Assembly (NCBI GenBank): GCA_964479465.1
Contig: CAYZMG010000092.1
Coordinates: 1 to 16,258 of the forward strand
Origin: CADCTB01 sp964479465
Lineage (GTDB): Bacteria; Actinomycetota; Acidimicrobiia; Acidimicrobiales; AC-14
Reading direction: 5' to 3'
DNA length: 16,258 nt
Program-made: the position numbers and the translations under genes
Notes under the pieces: generated by a model
The model's database searches: none
Told to the model about the DNA's origin: nothing
What the model saw: the letters and a program-made list of their open reading frames with translations, nothing else
Shown: piece by piece, positions 6,664 through 13,560 of the stretch
Layout of the letters: each line of letters opens with the position of its first letter
Position numbering within the stretch: the stretch's first letter is position 1

Positions 6664-6899
6664 ATGATTCGAGCGAGGTTCCTCATCGGACGCACTCTGG
6701 CCGCTCTGGCGGCTCTGGTGATCGTCGGCATCTTGATCCTGAACGTATTCGCGTTCGTGTTCGGGACGACTGCGGAGAGCCGGAATGCGACCTAGAGCTC
6801 GACGATGTCACGCATCCGTCTCTCGCCCTCCTGCCCCTAGCGACGTTCGTCGGTGCCGCCGGGGTTGCGCTGATACACGACACTTTCCGCAAGGTCTGA
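6664..6899 (+). pseudogene. Two-span membrane protein gene with a frameshift
   Basis: The ATG at 6664 (GAGGG upstream) encodes an N-terminal span (TLAALAALVIVGILILNVFAFVF) and stops at 6795. A different frame carries on to a stop at 6899 with DDCGEPECDLELDDV and a second span (LALLPLATFVGAAGVALI). Restoring one missing G in the GGG run at 6763-6765 joins them into about 78 residues with two membrane spans and a Cys pair in the loop between. The shift is either a one-base sequencing error or real decay. The stop is 23 nt before the core of copy 11. Confidence 0.7.
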
Positions 6900-6909
6900 C
6901 TTAAGACTC

Positions 6910-6996
6910 CGCCAGCAGGATGTGCCGCTTCCCGTCGACCACAGTTCGAACTCCCGGAAACCGCCGTCGCCAAGCGCAATCCCTGCGGGCCGGCGG
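6910..6996 (+). repeat. attC-like array repeat, copy 11
   Basis: Its left half AGGATGTGCCG (core 6922-6927) is a close match. The middle CGTCGACC and the right CGCCGTCGCC are recognisable but diverged. It lies between a + strand gene end and a minus-strand gene end. Confidence 0.7.
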
Positions 6997-7018
6997 TGTC
7001 GGACAGCCGATCAGTTCG

Positions 7019-7594
7019 CTAAGCCCAGGCATGGACTCCGTCGTTCACCACGATGGTGTCGGCCACCAGGTCGTGCGGCACCTGGCGCTTCTGGTGGACG
7101 AAGAGCATGACCAGGCCGGCCAGCGGGAGCAGGAAGCAGGAGAAGAGCCCGCCGACGACCGGGATGATGCCCAGGAGGACATAGATGCCCCAGCGACGGA
7201 GCGCCCTCCACCAGCCCGGCTGCGTCAGGTCTTGGCCCGACACAATGCGGATGCCCATGATCTTCTTGCCGAGGGTCTGGCCCCAGATGGCGACCGGCGG
7301 GACCTGGTAGAGGAACCCGGTCAGTCCAGCAAGCAAGTAGGCCGGGATTAGGTTGACGGACTCACTCGCGTCGAATGCGTCCCCCACGGCGTCCGTCTGT
7401 GTCGCTAGCCAGAAGCCGACAATGAAGCCGATCGGGAAACCGAGGAGCAGACCGTCGATGATGACGGCGACGATCCGACGCCAGGGTGCCGCCAGGTCGT
7501 CGGGGGTGATGGTAGGAGGGGCCGGAGGTTGTGCGAGTGGGGCGGACTGGTGCAGGTAGGTCAAGGTTCCTCCCTCTGGGGAGCGATTCGTCAT
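7019..7594 (-). CDS. RDD family membrane protein
   Basis: I choose ATG 7594 (MTNRSPEGG); the longer frame would include repeat-like sequence. The 191-residue protein has a proline-rich N-terminal tail and three or four spans (about residues 41-63, 83-103 and 136-166). Hallmarks of the RDD family are present: APWRRIVAVIIDGLLL (Arg39-Arg40, Asp47), GQTLGKKIMGIRIV at 106-118, and HQKRQVPHDLVADTIVV at 167-183. RDD proteins are small inner-membrane proteins; some have been linked to ion transport or antiport, but this one's role is unknown. Its stop is close to the right edge of copy 11. Confidence 0.9.
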   Translation of the reverse strand: MTNRSPEGGTLTYLHQSAPLAQPPAPPTITPDDLAAPWRRIVAVIIDGLLLGFPIGFIVGFWLATQTDAVGDAFDASESVNLIPAYLLAGLTGFLYQVPPVAIWGQTLGKKIMGIRIVSGQDLTQPGWWRALRRWGIYVLLGIIPVVGGLFSCFLLPLAGLVMLFVHQKRQVPHDLVADTIVVNDGVHAWA

Positions 7595-7663
7595 GGGTAC
7601 TTTCGACAGTGATCGTGGCCAGCTGTAGGCAATGGTCGGAGTTGGGCCGGTGTTGGGCGGGAC

Positions 7664-7750
7664 GAGTTCTGCACCGTGCCAACCGGGGTGATCACCTAGC
7701 ACTCTGAAGGGTGGCGATCGACGACGTCGCCGACAGGCCCCTCTACAGGA
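7664..7750 (+). repeat. Degenerate array repeat (copy 12)
   Basis: GTGCC (7676-7680) without the final G, then GGGTGGCGATCGACG near +35 to +48 and CTCTACAGG near +62, follow the pattern of copy 8 loosely. It lies only about 130 nt before copy 13. I am not sure it is a true copy. Confidence 0.4.
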
Positions 7751-7792
7751 GCTCGAAGCTCGGCGTGGAGCTGATGACACGAGATGACTCCC

Positions 7793-7879
7793 GGCTCAAA
7801 GAAGGTGCCGATTCGCTTCGGTCGCAGCGGGCGGCGGGCCGGGAGGTATCGCCGTTAGTCGACATTCTCGCGCAGGTCT
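7793..7879 (+). repeat. attC-like array repeat, copy 13
   Basis: GTGCCG (7805-7810), TTCGGTCG, and GGTATCGCCG with TATCG at exactly +42 are all present. The right end (GACATTCTCGCG) is diverged. The next gene's stop lies 6 nt beyond. Confidence 0.85.
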
Positions 7880-7884
7880 GCTCT

Positions 7885-8796
7885 TCAAACCTGTAGGCCG
7901 GCGAGACTGATGCGCCCATCTGGTCCGGTCCATGCGAGGACCAAGTGTCCGCCGTGGTTGGTGATCGCCGGCGCATAGAAGGTCGTCGGTTCAAGGCGCA
8001 TGCCTATTGCTGCCCCCTTGGCGTCCTCGATCACAGCGATGTTGACGTGGTCGTCGCCCCCTGTCCAAGCGAGCGCGATCCCCTTCTCAATCGCGCAGAT
8101 CGCCGGCCCCTCGTCGGAGGTCTCCTCCAGGCGCTGGGGATGACCAAAGGAACCAGAGCTGGCCACGTCGATGTTGATGTGGCGGTCCGTGCCGGTCCAC
8201 GCCAGAACGAGCCCGCCGTCGATGCTGCACAACGCGGGACTGTTGGCGCTCGTGTGATCCAGCCGGACCGGCGAGTCGAACGATTCCTCTTGGGGGCCGA
8301 CGACGTTGACGTGGCCGTCCCATCCGGTCCACGCAAGCGCGAGATTCCGCCCCAGCCCTGTGATCGACGGCGCGACGGCACTGGTCTCCGCAAGGGTGAT
8401 CTCGCGGGGCTTGCCATCTGGGGTGGCTCGCAGCATGCGAATGCTCCGGTCAGGGTCTCTCCAGGCCATGTCGACGCCGTATTCCGTCGCAGCCAACGCC
8501 GGCGGCCGTGCAAAGGTCTGGCCGCCACGGAAACCGAGGGCGGGCGCCAGTGGGAACGCCTGCCCGAAGCCCCGCCGGCTCTTCCGGGTGTGGGTGTCGT
8601 CCGGCCTGGGGCCGTAGCTCTCATAGACGAGCGGGACCGGCGCCGAAAAATGACTGCCGTCGGCGCTCGCCTGGACGCGGATTCGACCGTCCCCTCCCGT
8701 CCACGCGAGGTACATGCGGCCGTGCCAAGACGCCAGAGCCGGGGCGGAGTGCGCCTGGTCATCCAGTGTGCCCGAGCTGACGACGCCCATCGTCAC
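7885..8796 (-). CDS. Six-repeat beta-propeller-like protein (LAWTG repeats)
   Basis: I choose GTG 8796, preceded by GGGAGGA about 5 nt upstream; the frame's longer starts run into copy 14. About 303 residues form six or more repeats of roughly 45-50 residues. Each has a motif like LAWTGxDGxINV: MYLAWTGGDGRIRV, VDMAWRDPDRSIRM, LALAWTGWDGHVNV, LVLAWTGTDRHINI, IALAWTGGDDHVNI and LVLAWTGPDGRISL. A PALA/PAI turn precedes most. This suggests a six-bladed propeller, as in sialidase-like or lectin-like folds, but no catalytic residues are evident. No signal peptide or membrane span is seen. Function unknown. Confidence 0.8.
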   Translation of the reverse strand: MTMGVVSSGTLDDQAHSAPALASWHGRMYLAWTGGDGRIRVQASADGSHFSAPVPLVYESYGPRPDDTHTRKSRRGFGQAFPLAPALGFRGGQTFARPPALAATEYGVDMAWRDPDRSIRMLRATPDGKPREITLAETSAVAPSITGLGRNLALAWTGWDGHVNVVGPQEESFDSPVRLDHTSANSPALCSIDGGLVLAWTGTDRHINIDVASSGSFGHPQRLEETSDEGPAICAIEKGIALAWTGGDDHVNIAVIEDAKGAAIGMRLEPTTFYAPAITNHGGHLVLAWTGPDGRISLAGLQV

Positions 8797-8890
8797 GGCG
8801 GTCCTCCCCTCGCGTCGTTGCACCTGACCATGCTGCACCACCAAGCGAGCCTGGGGTTCGTCCACCAGGGACGATCGGGGGCAACTGCTG

Positions 8891-8973
8891 CGTGACAAGT
8901 ACGTGCCGATCCGCCTCGGTCGCCGCCAGCTGAGGGACGGGCGGAATTCGCCATCACCGGCGATACCGCCGGG
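8891..8973 (+). repeat. attC-like array repeat, copy 14
   Basis: GTACGTGCCG (core 8903-8908), CTCGGTCG, and GGAATTCGCC at about +41 are present, with ATACCGCCGGGATC at the right end in place of TTACCGCTCGG. The following minus-strand gene ends right at its edge (stop 8975). Confidence 0.82.
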
Positions 8974-8974
8974 A

Positions 8975-9388
8975 TCAGAGGAGGCGTTGACCCAGCCCGA
9001 ACTCCCACGACCGCATGAACACATAACAGAGAACAGTCACGGCCATGGAGAGTGCAACGGCCGCTCGGAGCCACGCGAGGGGCTGACGTCGCCGTACTGC
9101 AAGCACGCCGCAGACGACTGCCAGTGACAGTTGCGCGACCACGTTGCCCCGAGCGCCCATCGAGACCCGATCACAGATAGAGGTATCTCCGCCTCCATCC
9201 TCAAAGCGGTAGACACAACTCGCCTCGATCCCCCGAAGGCCGCCGCCGTCGCCGTCACCAGCGGCCAGCCACAGAAGCAGCGCGGCGGACGCAACGGCGG
9301 TGAGCATCGCTACGGCGCACATGGCCCGCACCAGCTGTTGGGGTTCCCCGCCCCGCTCGGGCGCAACGCCGAGAGCAAGACCGTCCAT
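8975..9388 (-). CDS. Small membrane protein with extracytoplasmic Cys pair (137 aa)
   Basis: ATG start at 9388. Three spans are visible: MCAVAMLTAVASAALLLWLA (about 23-42), VVAQLSLAVVCGVLAV (about 83-98) and AAVALSMAVTVLCYVF (about 108-124). The loop between the first and second spans is acidic and holds two cysteines (SCVYRFEDGG... SICD), which could form a disulfide outside the membrane. Basic RRR after span two suggests that side is inside. No family recognised. It runs against the repeat direction and its stop abuts copy 14. Confidence 0.75.
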   Translation of the reverse strand: MDGLALGVAPERGGEPQQLVRAMCAVAMLTAVASAALLLWLAAGDGDGGGLRGIEASCVYRFEDGGGDTSICDRVSMGARGNVVAQLSLAVVCGVLAVRRRQPLAWLRAAVALSMAVTVLCYVFMRSWEFGLGQRLL

Positions 9389-9431
9389 CTACCGCGAGCC
9401 TATCGATAGGGCGTGTGTCGCAGGTCCGCAA

Positions 9432-9518
9432 CGCCGGCGGTAAGTGCCGTGTCTTATTGGACCGCCACCGGGCGCGATCGGACGGTATCGCCGGAAGGCA
9501 GCGTTACAGCCCGGTCGT
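9432..9518 (+). repeat. attC-like array repeat, copy 15
   Basis: Core GTGCCG at 9444-9449; GGTATCGCCGG with TATCG at +42. GTAA (9440-9443) pairs with TTAC (9504-9507) and TGCC (9445-9448) with GGCA (9497-9500), with an unpaired G on the left and GCG on the right. Confidence 0.9.
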
Positions 9519-9543
9519 TCGAGACAACTGGCAGCATGAACAG

Positions 9544-9921
9544 GTGAGCGGCAGCGGTCGACGGTACAAGGGCGACCAGTCATCGGAGGGGGCGTCGCGC
9601 TGGGCGCCGTCGGACTTCCCGGCCGTGGTTTTGCTCGTCGGCCTCGGAACGGTCGTGCTCGGGCTGCTGCTCAGCCGGATGGCACACGGCGGCAACATGA
9701 AGGGGCAGGCGATGCTTGCGATAGCCCCGAGGGCTGTCGCGGTCTTCGTCAGCGCTCGTGCCCGTCGTTCACCCTGGTCGTACTCGCAGCGCCTAATCCT
9801 TCACGTCGTCCTGGCAGTTGCTGTGGTCCTGGTTTGGGTGAGTATCTTCACCCAGCCCCGAGTGGAAGGCGACGGGACACCGATTTTCGATGGCTCCGTC
9901 CAGGATGCGTCTGCTTCATGA
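9544..9921 (+). CDS. Two-pass membrane protein (about 125 aa)
   Basis: The longer frame would include copy 15, so I place the start at GTG 9544; no clear ribosome binding site decides it. The product has a polar N-terminal tail (about 25 residues) and two spans: FPAVVLLVGLGTVVLGLLL and LILHVVLAVAVVLVWVSIF. A basic stretch lies between them (SARARRSPW), and the acidic end contains GDGTPIFDGS. Function unknown. Its stop is 43 nt before the core of copy 16. Confidence 0.7.
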   Translation: MSGSGRRYKGDQSSEGASRWAPSDFPAVVLLVGLGTVVLGLLLSRMAHGGNMKGQAMLAIAPRAVAVFVSARARRSPWSYSQRLILHVVLAVAVVLVWVSIFTQPRVEGDGTPIFDGSVQDASAS

Positions 9922-9951
9922 CGCCGACAGCTCGTAGGAATCCCCTGGCCC

Positions 9952-10038
9952 ACCGACCAGTACGTGCCGCTCCGTCTCGGTTCGGCCAGGGACCGCAGCG
10001 GGCAGTATCGCCGGCGCCATGGGTTACCGCTCGGTTGC
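9952..10038 (+). repeat. attC-like array repeat, copy 16
   Basis: CGACCAGTACGTGCCG (core 9964-9969), CTCGGTTCG, AGTATCGCCGGCGCC with TATCG at +42, and GGTTACCGCTCGG at the right end make this one of the closest copies to consensus. GTGCCG can pair with CGGCGC in the right arm with one G-T. Confidence 0.92.
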
Positions 10039-10082
10039 CCCACGGCCCCCAACCCTGGTCACGGATACCCACATATCAAGCG

Positions 10083-10085
10083 ATA
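10083..10085. repeat. Target-site duplication of the first IS, left copy
   Basis: ATA directly left of the left inverted repeat is repeated as ATA at 11444-11446 directly right of the other end. A 3-bp duplication is normal for IS3-family insertion. Confidence 0.75.
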
Positions 10086-10113
10086 TGAACCGGCCTGGGA
10101 TCCGCGGAGGCGC
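10086..10113 (+). repeat. Left inverted repeat of the first IS
   Basis: Matches the reverse complement of 11416-11443 at about 20 of 28 positions, with identical blocks CGGCCTGGG and GGAGGC. Confidence 0.85.
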
Positions 10114-10138
10114 CATACCTTGGAAGTGAGGATGGAGC

Positions 10139-10477
10139 ATGACTACAAGTGGTGGGCGGCGTAGGCCGCAGAAGTACCCCGACGAGCTGCGCCAGCGGGC
10201 GGTGCGGATGGTGCTCGAGGTCCAGGCCGAGACCGGCGAGAAGCACGGGGCGGTGACCCGCATCGCCAAGCAGCTCGGCATCGGCACCGAGTCACTGCGC
10301 CAGTGGGTGAACCAGGCCGATGTCAACGCCGGCCGGCGGGCCGGGACGACGAGCGCCGATGCGGCGCGCATCGCCGAGCTTGAGCGGGAGAACCGGGAGC
10401 TGCGCCGGGCCAACGACATCCTGAAAGCAGCGTCGATTTTCTTTGCGACCGAGCTCGACGGTCGACCGAAGAGGTAG
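10139..10477 (+). CDS. IS3-family transposase OrfA (HTH protein)
   Basis: The 112-residue protein has an N-terminal helix-turn-helix of the IS3 OrfA type (KYPDELRQRAVRMVLE...AVTRIAKQLGIGTESLRQWV). A leucine-zipper-like coiled coil follows (AELERENRELRRANDILK), then AASIFFATELDGRPK. It binds the IS ends. It overlaps the OrfB frame, which is shifted by -1, so the full OrfAB transposase is expected to arise by programmed frameshifting. The overlap holds AAAG at 10424-10427 and a TTTT run at 10437-10440, but no textbook A6G slip site. Confidence 0.92.
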   Translation: MTTSGGRRRPQKYPDELRQRAVRMVLEVQAETGEKHGAVTRIAKQLGIGTESLRQWVNQADVNAGRRAGTTSADAARIAELERENRELRRANDILKAASIFFATELDGRPKR

Positions 10478-11400
10478 TCGCCTTCATCGACGCCCACCGG
10501 AGCCGGCGCTCCGGTGGGCTGCGATGGGGGGTCGAGCCGATCTGTCAGGTCTTGGAGATCGCCCCCTCCACCTACTACTCGGCCAAGGCCCGCCCACCCT
10601 CGGCCCGGGCCATCCGTGACGCCGAGCTGGCGCCGGCGCTCAAGGAGCTGTGGGAGCGCAACTACGGCGTCTACGGCCGGCGCAAGCTGACCACGGCGGC
10701 GCACAACGCCGGCATCGACGTCGGCCGGGACCAGGTGGCCCGGATCATGCGCAAGCTCGGCATACGGGGCGCCAGCCGGGCCACGAAGCGCTTCACGACC
10801 CGTGCCGACCCCGGGGCGGTGCGGGCCCCGGACCTGCTGCACCGGGACTTCACCGCCATCCGCCCCGACGCCACCTGGGTGAGCGACTTCACTTACTGCT
10901 CGACGTGGTCGGGCATCGTCTATGTGGCCTTCGTCGTCGACGTGTTCTCCCGGCGCATCGTGGGCTGGAAGGCCGCCCGCACGATGCACACGAGCCTCGT
11001 GCTCGACGCCTTGAACATGGCCGCCTGGACCCGCCGGGGCACCGACCTCGCCGGCCTGATCTGTCACAGCGACGCCGGCAGCCAGTACACCTCGATCACC
11101 TACACCGACCGTCTCGCCGACATCGGCGCCAACCCGTCCATCGGCACCGTCGGCGACAGTTATGACAACGCCATGGCGGAGTCCGCCATCGGCCTCTTCA
11201 AGACCGAGCTGCACCGAAACCCGGCCGCCCTGGCCCGCAACGGCGGACCGTGGCGCGGGCTCGACGATCTCGAGATCGCCGCCTGCGCCTGGGTGTCGTG
11301 GTTCAACGAGGAGCGGATCCACGGCGAGCTTCACGACCGGTCCCCGGCCCAGGTGGAGGCCGCGTACTACCGTCACCAGTCTCAGCCCGATGCGGCATGA
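10441..11400 (+). CDS. IS3-family transposase OrfB (DDE integrase core)
   Basis: This part is read in the -1 frame relative to OrfA, so the start given is where it becomes distinct, not an initiation codon; the first ordinary start in frame is a TTG at 10552. The protein has the HTH_21-like region (ELWERNYGVYGRRKL) and the rve catalytic core. The DDE residues are seen as Asp in WVSDFTY, Asp in CHSDAGSQY, and Glu in AMAESAIGLFKTEL. The C-terminus has WFNEERIHGELHDRSP, typical of the family. It catalyses copy-out transposition via a circular intermediate. Confidence 0.92.
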   Translation, partial: LCDRARRSTEEVVAFIDAHRSRRSGGLRWGVEPICQVLEIAPSTYYSAKARPPSARAIRDAELAPALKELWERNYGVYGRRKLTTAAHNAGIDVGRDQVARIMRKLGIRGASRATKRFTTRADPGAVRAPDLLHRDFTAIRPDATWVSDFTYCSTWSGIVYVAFVVDVFSRRIVGWKAARTMHTSLVLDALNMAAWTRRGTDLAGLICHSDAGSQYTSITYTDRLADIGANPSIGTVGDSYDNAMAESAIGLFKTELHRNPAALARNGGPWRGLDDLEIAACAWVSWFNEERIHGELHDRSPAQVEAAYYRHQSQPDAA

Positions 11401-11415
11401 GAAACCCAACCCAAC

Positions 11416-11443
11416 GAGCCTCCATCAAACCCAGGCCGATTCA
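11416..11443 (-). repeat. Right inverted repeat of the first IS
   Basis: Partner of 10086-10113; ends in TTCA at the outer edge and is followed by the ATA target duplication. Confidence 0.85.
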
Positions 11444-11501
11444 ATACTTCTCAGGTGGCCCCGGATGCTGAGCGCGCCCAACGGCGGCGGACGCCAGACC
11501 G

Positions 11502-11798
11502 ATGAGGCGGGCCGCCACCCTTTCGTTGCTCGTGGCGGCCACGCTCCTCGTGGCCGCAGTCGTCCTTGCTTTGGTGCCGGTGCGGGCAACACCCGTCGAG
11601 TACGTCGTGGACTCGGATGTGAAGGTCGTGGACTGCGGCTCCTTCCCGTTTCGAACCAAATGGTCGGGTGATGCCGGTTGCGATAAAGCTCGGACGAAAC
11701 GAATCAGCCTGTGGGCCCAGCTCGTCCTCGCATCCATCCCCATCGGATTGGCCGGAGCGGTTCTGCGACTGGCGAGCCGGAACCGACAGGAGTCGTGA
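11502..11798 (+). CDS. Two-pass membrane protein with loop Cys pair (98 aa)
   Basis: ATG start at 11502 (MRRAATLSLL). The first span covers about residues 5-27 (ATLSLLVAATLLVAAVVLALV) and the second about 70-90 (LWAQLVLASIPIGLAGAVL). The loop between is polar and carries two cysteines (VVDCGSFPF...DAGCDKAR), as in the membrane proteins at 6664 and 8975. With a basic N-terminus and a basic C-tail, the loop should lie outside the membrane. Function unknown. Its stop lies 33 nt before the core of copy 17. The IS upstream has probably moved it away from its original leader. Confidence 0.78.
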   Translation: MRRAATLSLLVAATLLVAAVVLALVPVRATPVEYVVDSDVKVVDCGSFPFRTKWSGDAGCDKARTKRISLWAQLVLASIPIGLAGAVLRLASRNRQES

Positions 11799-11818
11799 GG
11801 GGCCTACCCCCACGCTCG

Positions 11819-11905
11819 ATCGACCAGGACGTGCCGTGGTGCGTCGGTCGGGTCAGAGGTCAGGCTGGTCGGTATCGCCGGCGCCAGGCCTAACCGCCCG
11901 GGTCG
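11819..11905 (+). repeat. attC-like array repeat, copy 17
   Basis: GTGCCG is at 11831-11836, then GTCGGTCGGG, and GGTATCGCCGGCGCC with TATCG at +42. The outer arms CGACC (11821-11825) and GGTCG (11901-11905) pair perfectly. Confidence 0.92.
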
Positions 11906-12074
11906 CTGGAGGTCGCCAGCGACGTCGTGCTCGTCCAGCACCGGCGTTCCTGTCCGGACGGCCGGTTTGGCCGGCGCCCCGCACGTGATGTCCAGTCGGT
12001 CGAGCGTCGGCGGCAGGACTGGCGATGGTAAGCGTGTGCGACGCCGCTTGTTTAGCGCGAGCCGAGCACCGACC

Positions 12075-13025
12075 ATGGAGGTGATGGCGTCACGGAGAAT
12101 CCGACACTGGATGCTGCTGGCGGCGGCGACGATCGGGGCGATCGCGATCGCTGTGGTAGTCGTCCGAAGTGGGACGACTCGGGAATCTCCGGAGCCCGAC
12201 ACCATCGTCACGCGCCTGGCCCAGCGCGTGTCGCCACCGGCGACCCCGGTGCGCGCCGCAGGCGACTGGTCGGCATTCGCGGTGCGGAACGGGTTCGAGG
12301 CACCCGGTGACTACCGCGCCGTCATCAACCGTTACGGCGCCGGCAGCTTCGGCGAGGCGATTCGGCTGCTCGAGCCCTTTCATCCCACCGAGACCCTGGT
12401 TGCTGCCTCCGACTGGGACCGCCAGAACCTCGAAGGGCTACGGCGACGGTTCCCGCACCAATACCCCAACTGGCCCATGTGGCCCGAGGAGGGCGGCTTC
12501 CTGCCCTGGGCCAGCGCTGCGGACGGCGATCTCGTCGGTTGGCGCACACAGGGGCCCCCTGGGGAGTGGACGACCGTCTACTGGGGCGAGGTAGACGTCC
12601 GGGAGTACGACATGGGCGCCGGGGCCTTCCTCCTAGCGGTCGCCGCAGGCTCCCTCTCGGACGACGCGCTCCCGGAGGCCCAAGAGATGACGCCGTTCCT
12701 CGCCGCACCCGCCGACCCCCCGGCGTCCCGGCCCGTTCGGTCGCAAGCCGAGGTCCGCCTAGGCCCGGTGGCAAGTCCCCGCCCCGACTTCAATGAAACG
12801 GTGGTTGGCATGCTCGGCGACGGAAGGGTGCCTGGGGTAGCCCTGGTCGCCTACGGCGCGCAGGGGGAGCGCCCAGGAGAGCTCCATCACCTTGTCACGG
12901 TGACGTTCCCCCGGGACGGCGAGGAACGGGCCAAGGATGCGATACGAGCCCTCGCGAGGCGACTGCGGCTGCCCATCTTCGATGCTCATGACCTCCGCTA
13001 CCGGCTCATCTGGCCGGACCTGTGA
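12075..13025 (+). CDS. SMI1/KNR4 (SUKH)-like protein with N-terminal membrane anchor
   Basis: I choose ATG 12075; ATG 12084 is three codons later. The product has about 316 residues. A basic start and one membrane span (about residues 12-31, WMLLAAATIGAIAIAVVVV) are followed by a domain with SUKH features: YRAVINRYGAGSFGEAIRLLEPF near 80-100, then DGDLVGWRTQGPPGEWTTVYW and YDMGAGAFLLAVAAG. SUKH proteins are often immunity proteins against secreted toxins. The C-terminal third (GVALVAYGAQG...VTVTFPRDGEERAKDAIRALARRL) looks like a separate alpha-beta domain I cannot name. The anchor is unusual for this family. No toxin gene is adjacent. Confidence 0.7.
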   Translation: MEVMASRRIRHWMLLAAATIGAIAIAVVVVRSGTTRESPEPDTIVTRLAQRVSPPATPVRAAGDWSAFAVRNGFEAPGDYRAVINRYGAGSFGEAIRLLEPFHPTETLVAASDWDRQNLEGLRRRFPHQYPNWPMWPEEGGFLPWASAADGDLVGWRTQGPPGEWTTVYWGEVDVREYDMGAGAFLLAVAAGSLSDDALPEAQEMTPFLAAPADPPASRPVRSQAEVRLGPVASPRPDFNETVVGMLGDGRVPGVALVAYGAQGERPGELHHLVTVTFPRDGEERAKDAIRALARRLRLPIFDAHDLRYRLIWPDL

Positions 13026-13159
13026 GCGTTTCTCCGCGCTGGGGACCATCATGGGGGCCCGGCGGGATTCGAGCGCGGTAAGCAAGAGCACCGGCACTGC
13101 TTCACCCGCTCGCGTCGACGCTGACGGCGGACGACCGGGCCGGGATTGGAGCCAGGACG

Positions 13160-13247
13160 ACCGATATCGAAGTGCCGATGCTGCTCGGTCGGGCACGGGC
13201 ACGACCTGAGCAGTAAGGACGGTGCTCTTCCGTTACTGATCGCCGGG
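13160..13247 (+). repeat. attC-like array repeat, copy 18
   Basis: Core GTGCCG at 13172-13177, GTTACTGATCG near +60. The TATCG block is lost, but the inner stem is long: CTGCTC (13181-13186) with GAGCAG (13208-13213), and GTCG (13188-13191) with CGAC (13202-13205). Confidence 0.78.
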
Positions 13248-13290
13248 TGGACCGAAGCGGCCGTCGCCCGCTCCACCGGCACTCCGGAAG

Positions 13291-13560
13291 GTGGACCACC
13301 GCCGCGTGCTCAGTCTGCTCTTCTGGGTGCTCGCAGAGGACCTCATCTCGCCTTGGGGGAGCGATGAGATCGCCGCGCCTCTGAAGACGGTCGATGAGCA
13401 AGAACGCCGGTCACATCTCGACCGGAGGAGGATTGGTGGGGTGCTCGCGTCGGTGCCGACAATGGCGCTTCCGGCGCTGCGCCGTCTGGCCTCTTTGGGG
13501 GTGACGCCGATGAGGGAGGCCGCCGCGTCGGTCGTAGAGACGCTCCGCGTCCCGGACTGA
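13291..13560 (+). CDS. Small unknown soluble protein (89 aa)
   Basis: The GTG start (MDHRRVLSLLFWVL) gives 89 residues. A short hydrophobic stretch at the start is followed by a charged, helical body (APLKTVDEQERRSHLDRRRI) and an Ala/Leu/Arg-rich end. Nothing matches a family I know. The TGA stop is directly followed by GTG of the next frame at 13561, so the two may be translationally coupled. It is the first gene after copy 18. Confidence 0.55.
   Translation: MDHRRVLSLLFWVLAEDLISPWGSDEIAAPLKTVDEQERRSHLDRRRIGGVLASVPTMALPALRRLASLGVTPMREAAASVVETLRVPD

Larger units (their letters stand above)
10086..11443 (+). mobile_element. IS3-family insertion sequence, apparently intact
   Basis: The element is 1358 bp with terminal inverted repeats at 10086-10113 and 11416-11443. 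They start TGAA(C/T)CGGCCTGGG and also share GGAGGC near their inner ends. It is flanked by a 3-bp ATA duplication and encodes overlapping orfA and orfB. It sits between array copy 16 and the start of the next cassette gene, so it split a cassette upstream of its gene without disrupting either. Intact ends and duplication suggest a fairly recent insertion. Confidence 0.9.

Noticed and set aside
7945..8895. Plus-strand ORF of 316 aa
   Set aside because: It is opposite the LAWTG repeat gene; its regular pattern is the complement of those repeats.
10024..11409. Long minus-strand ORF of 461 aa
   Set aside because: It is the antisense shadow of the IS transposase genes; its composition is that of a GC-rich opposite frame.
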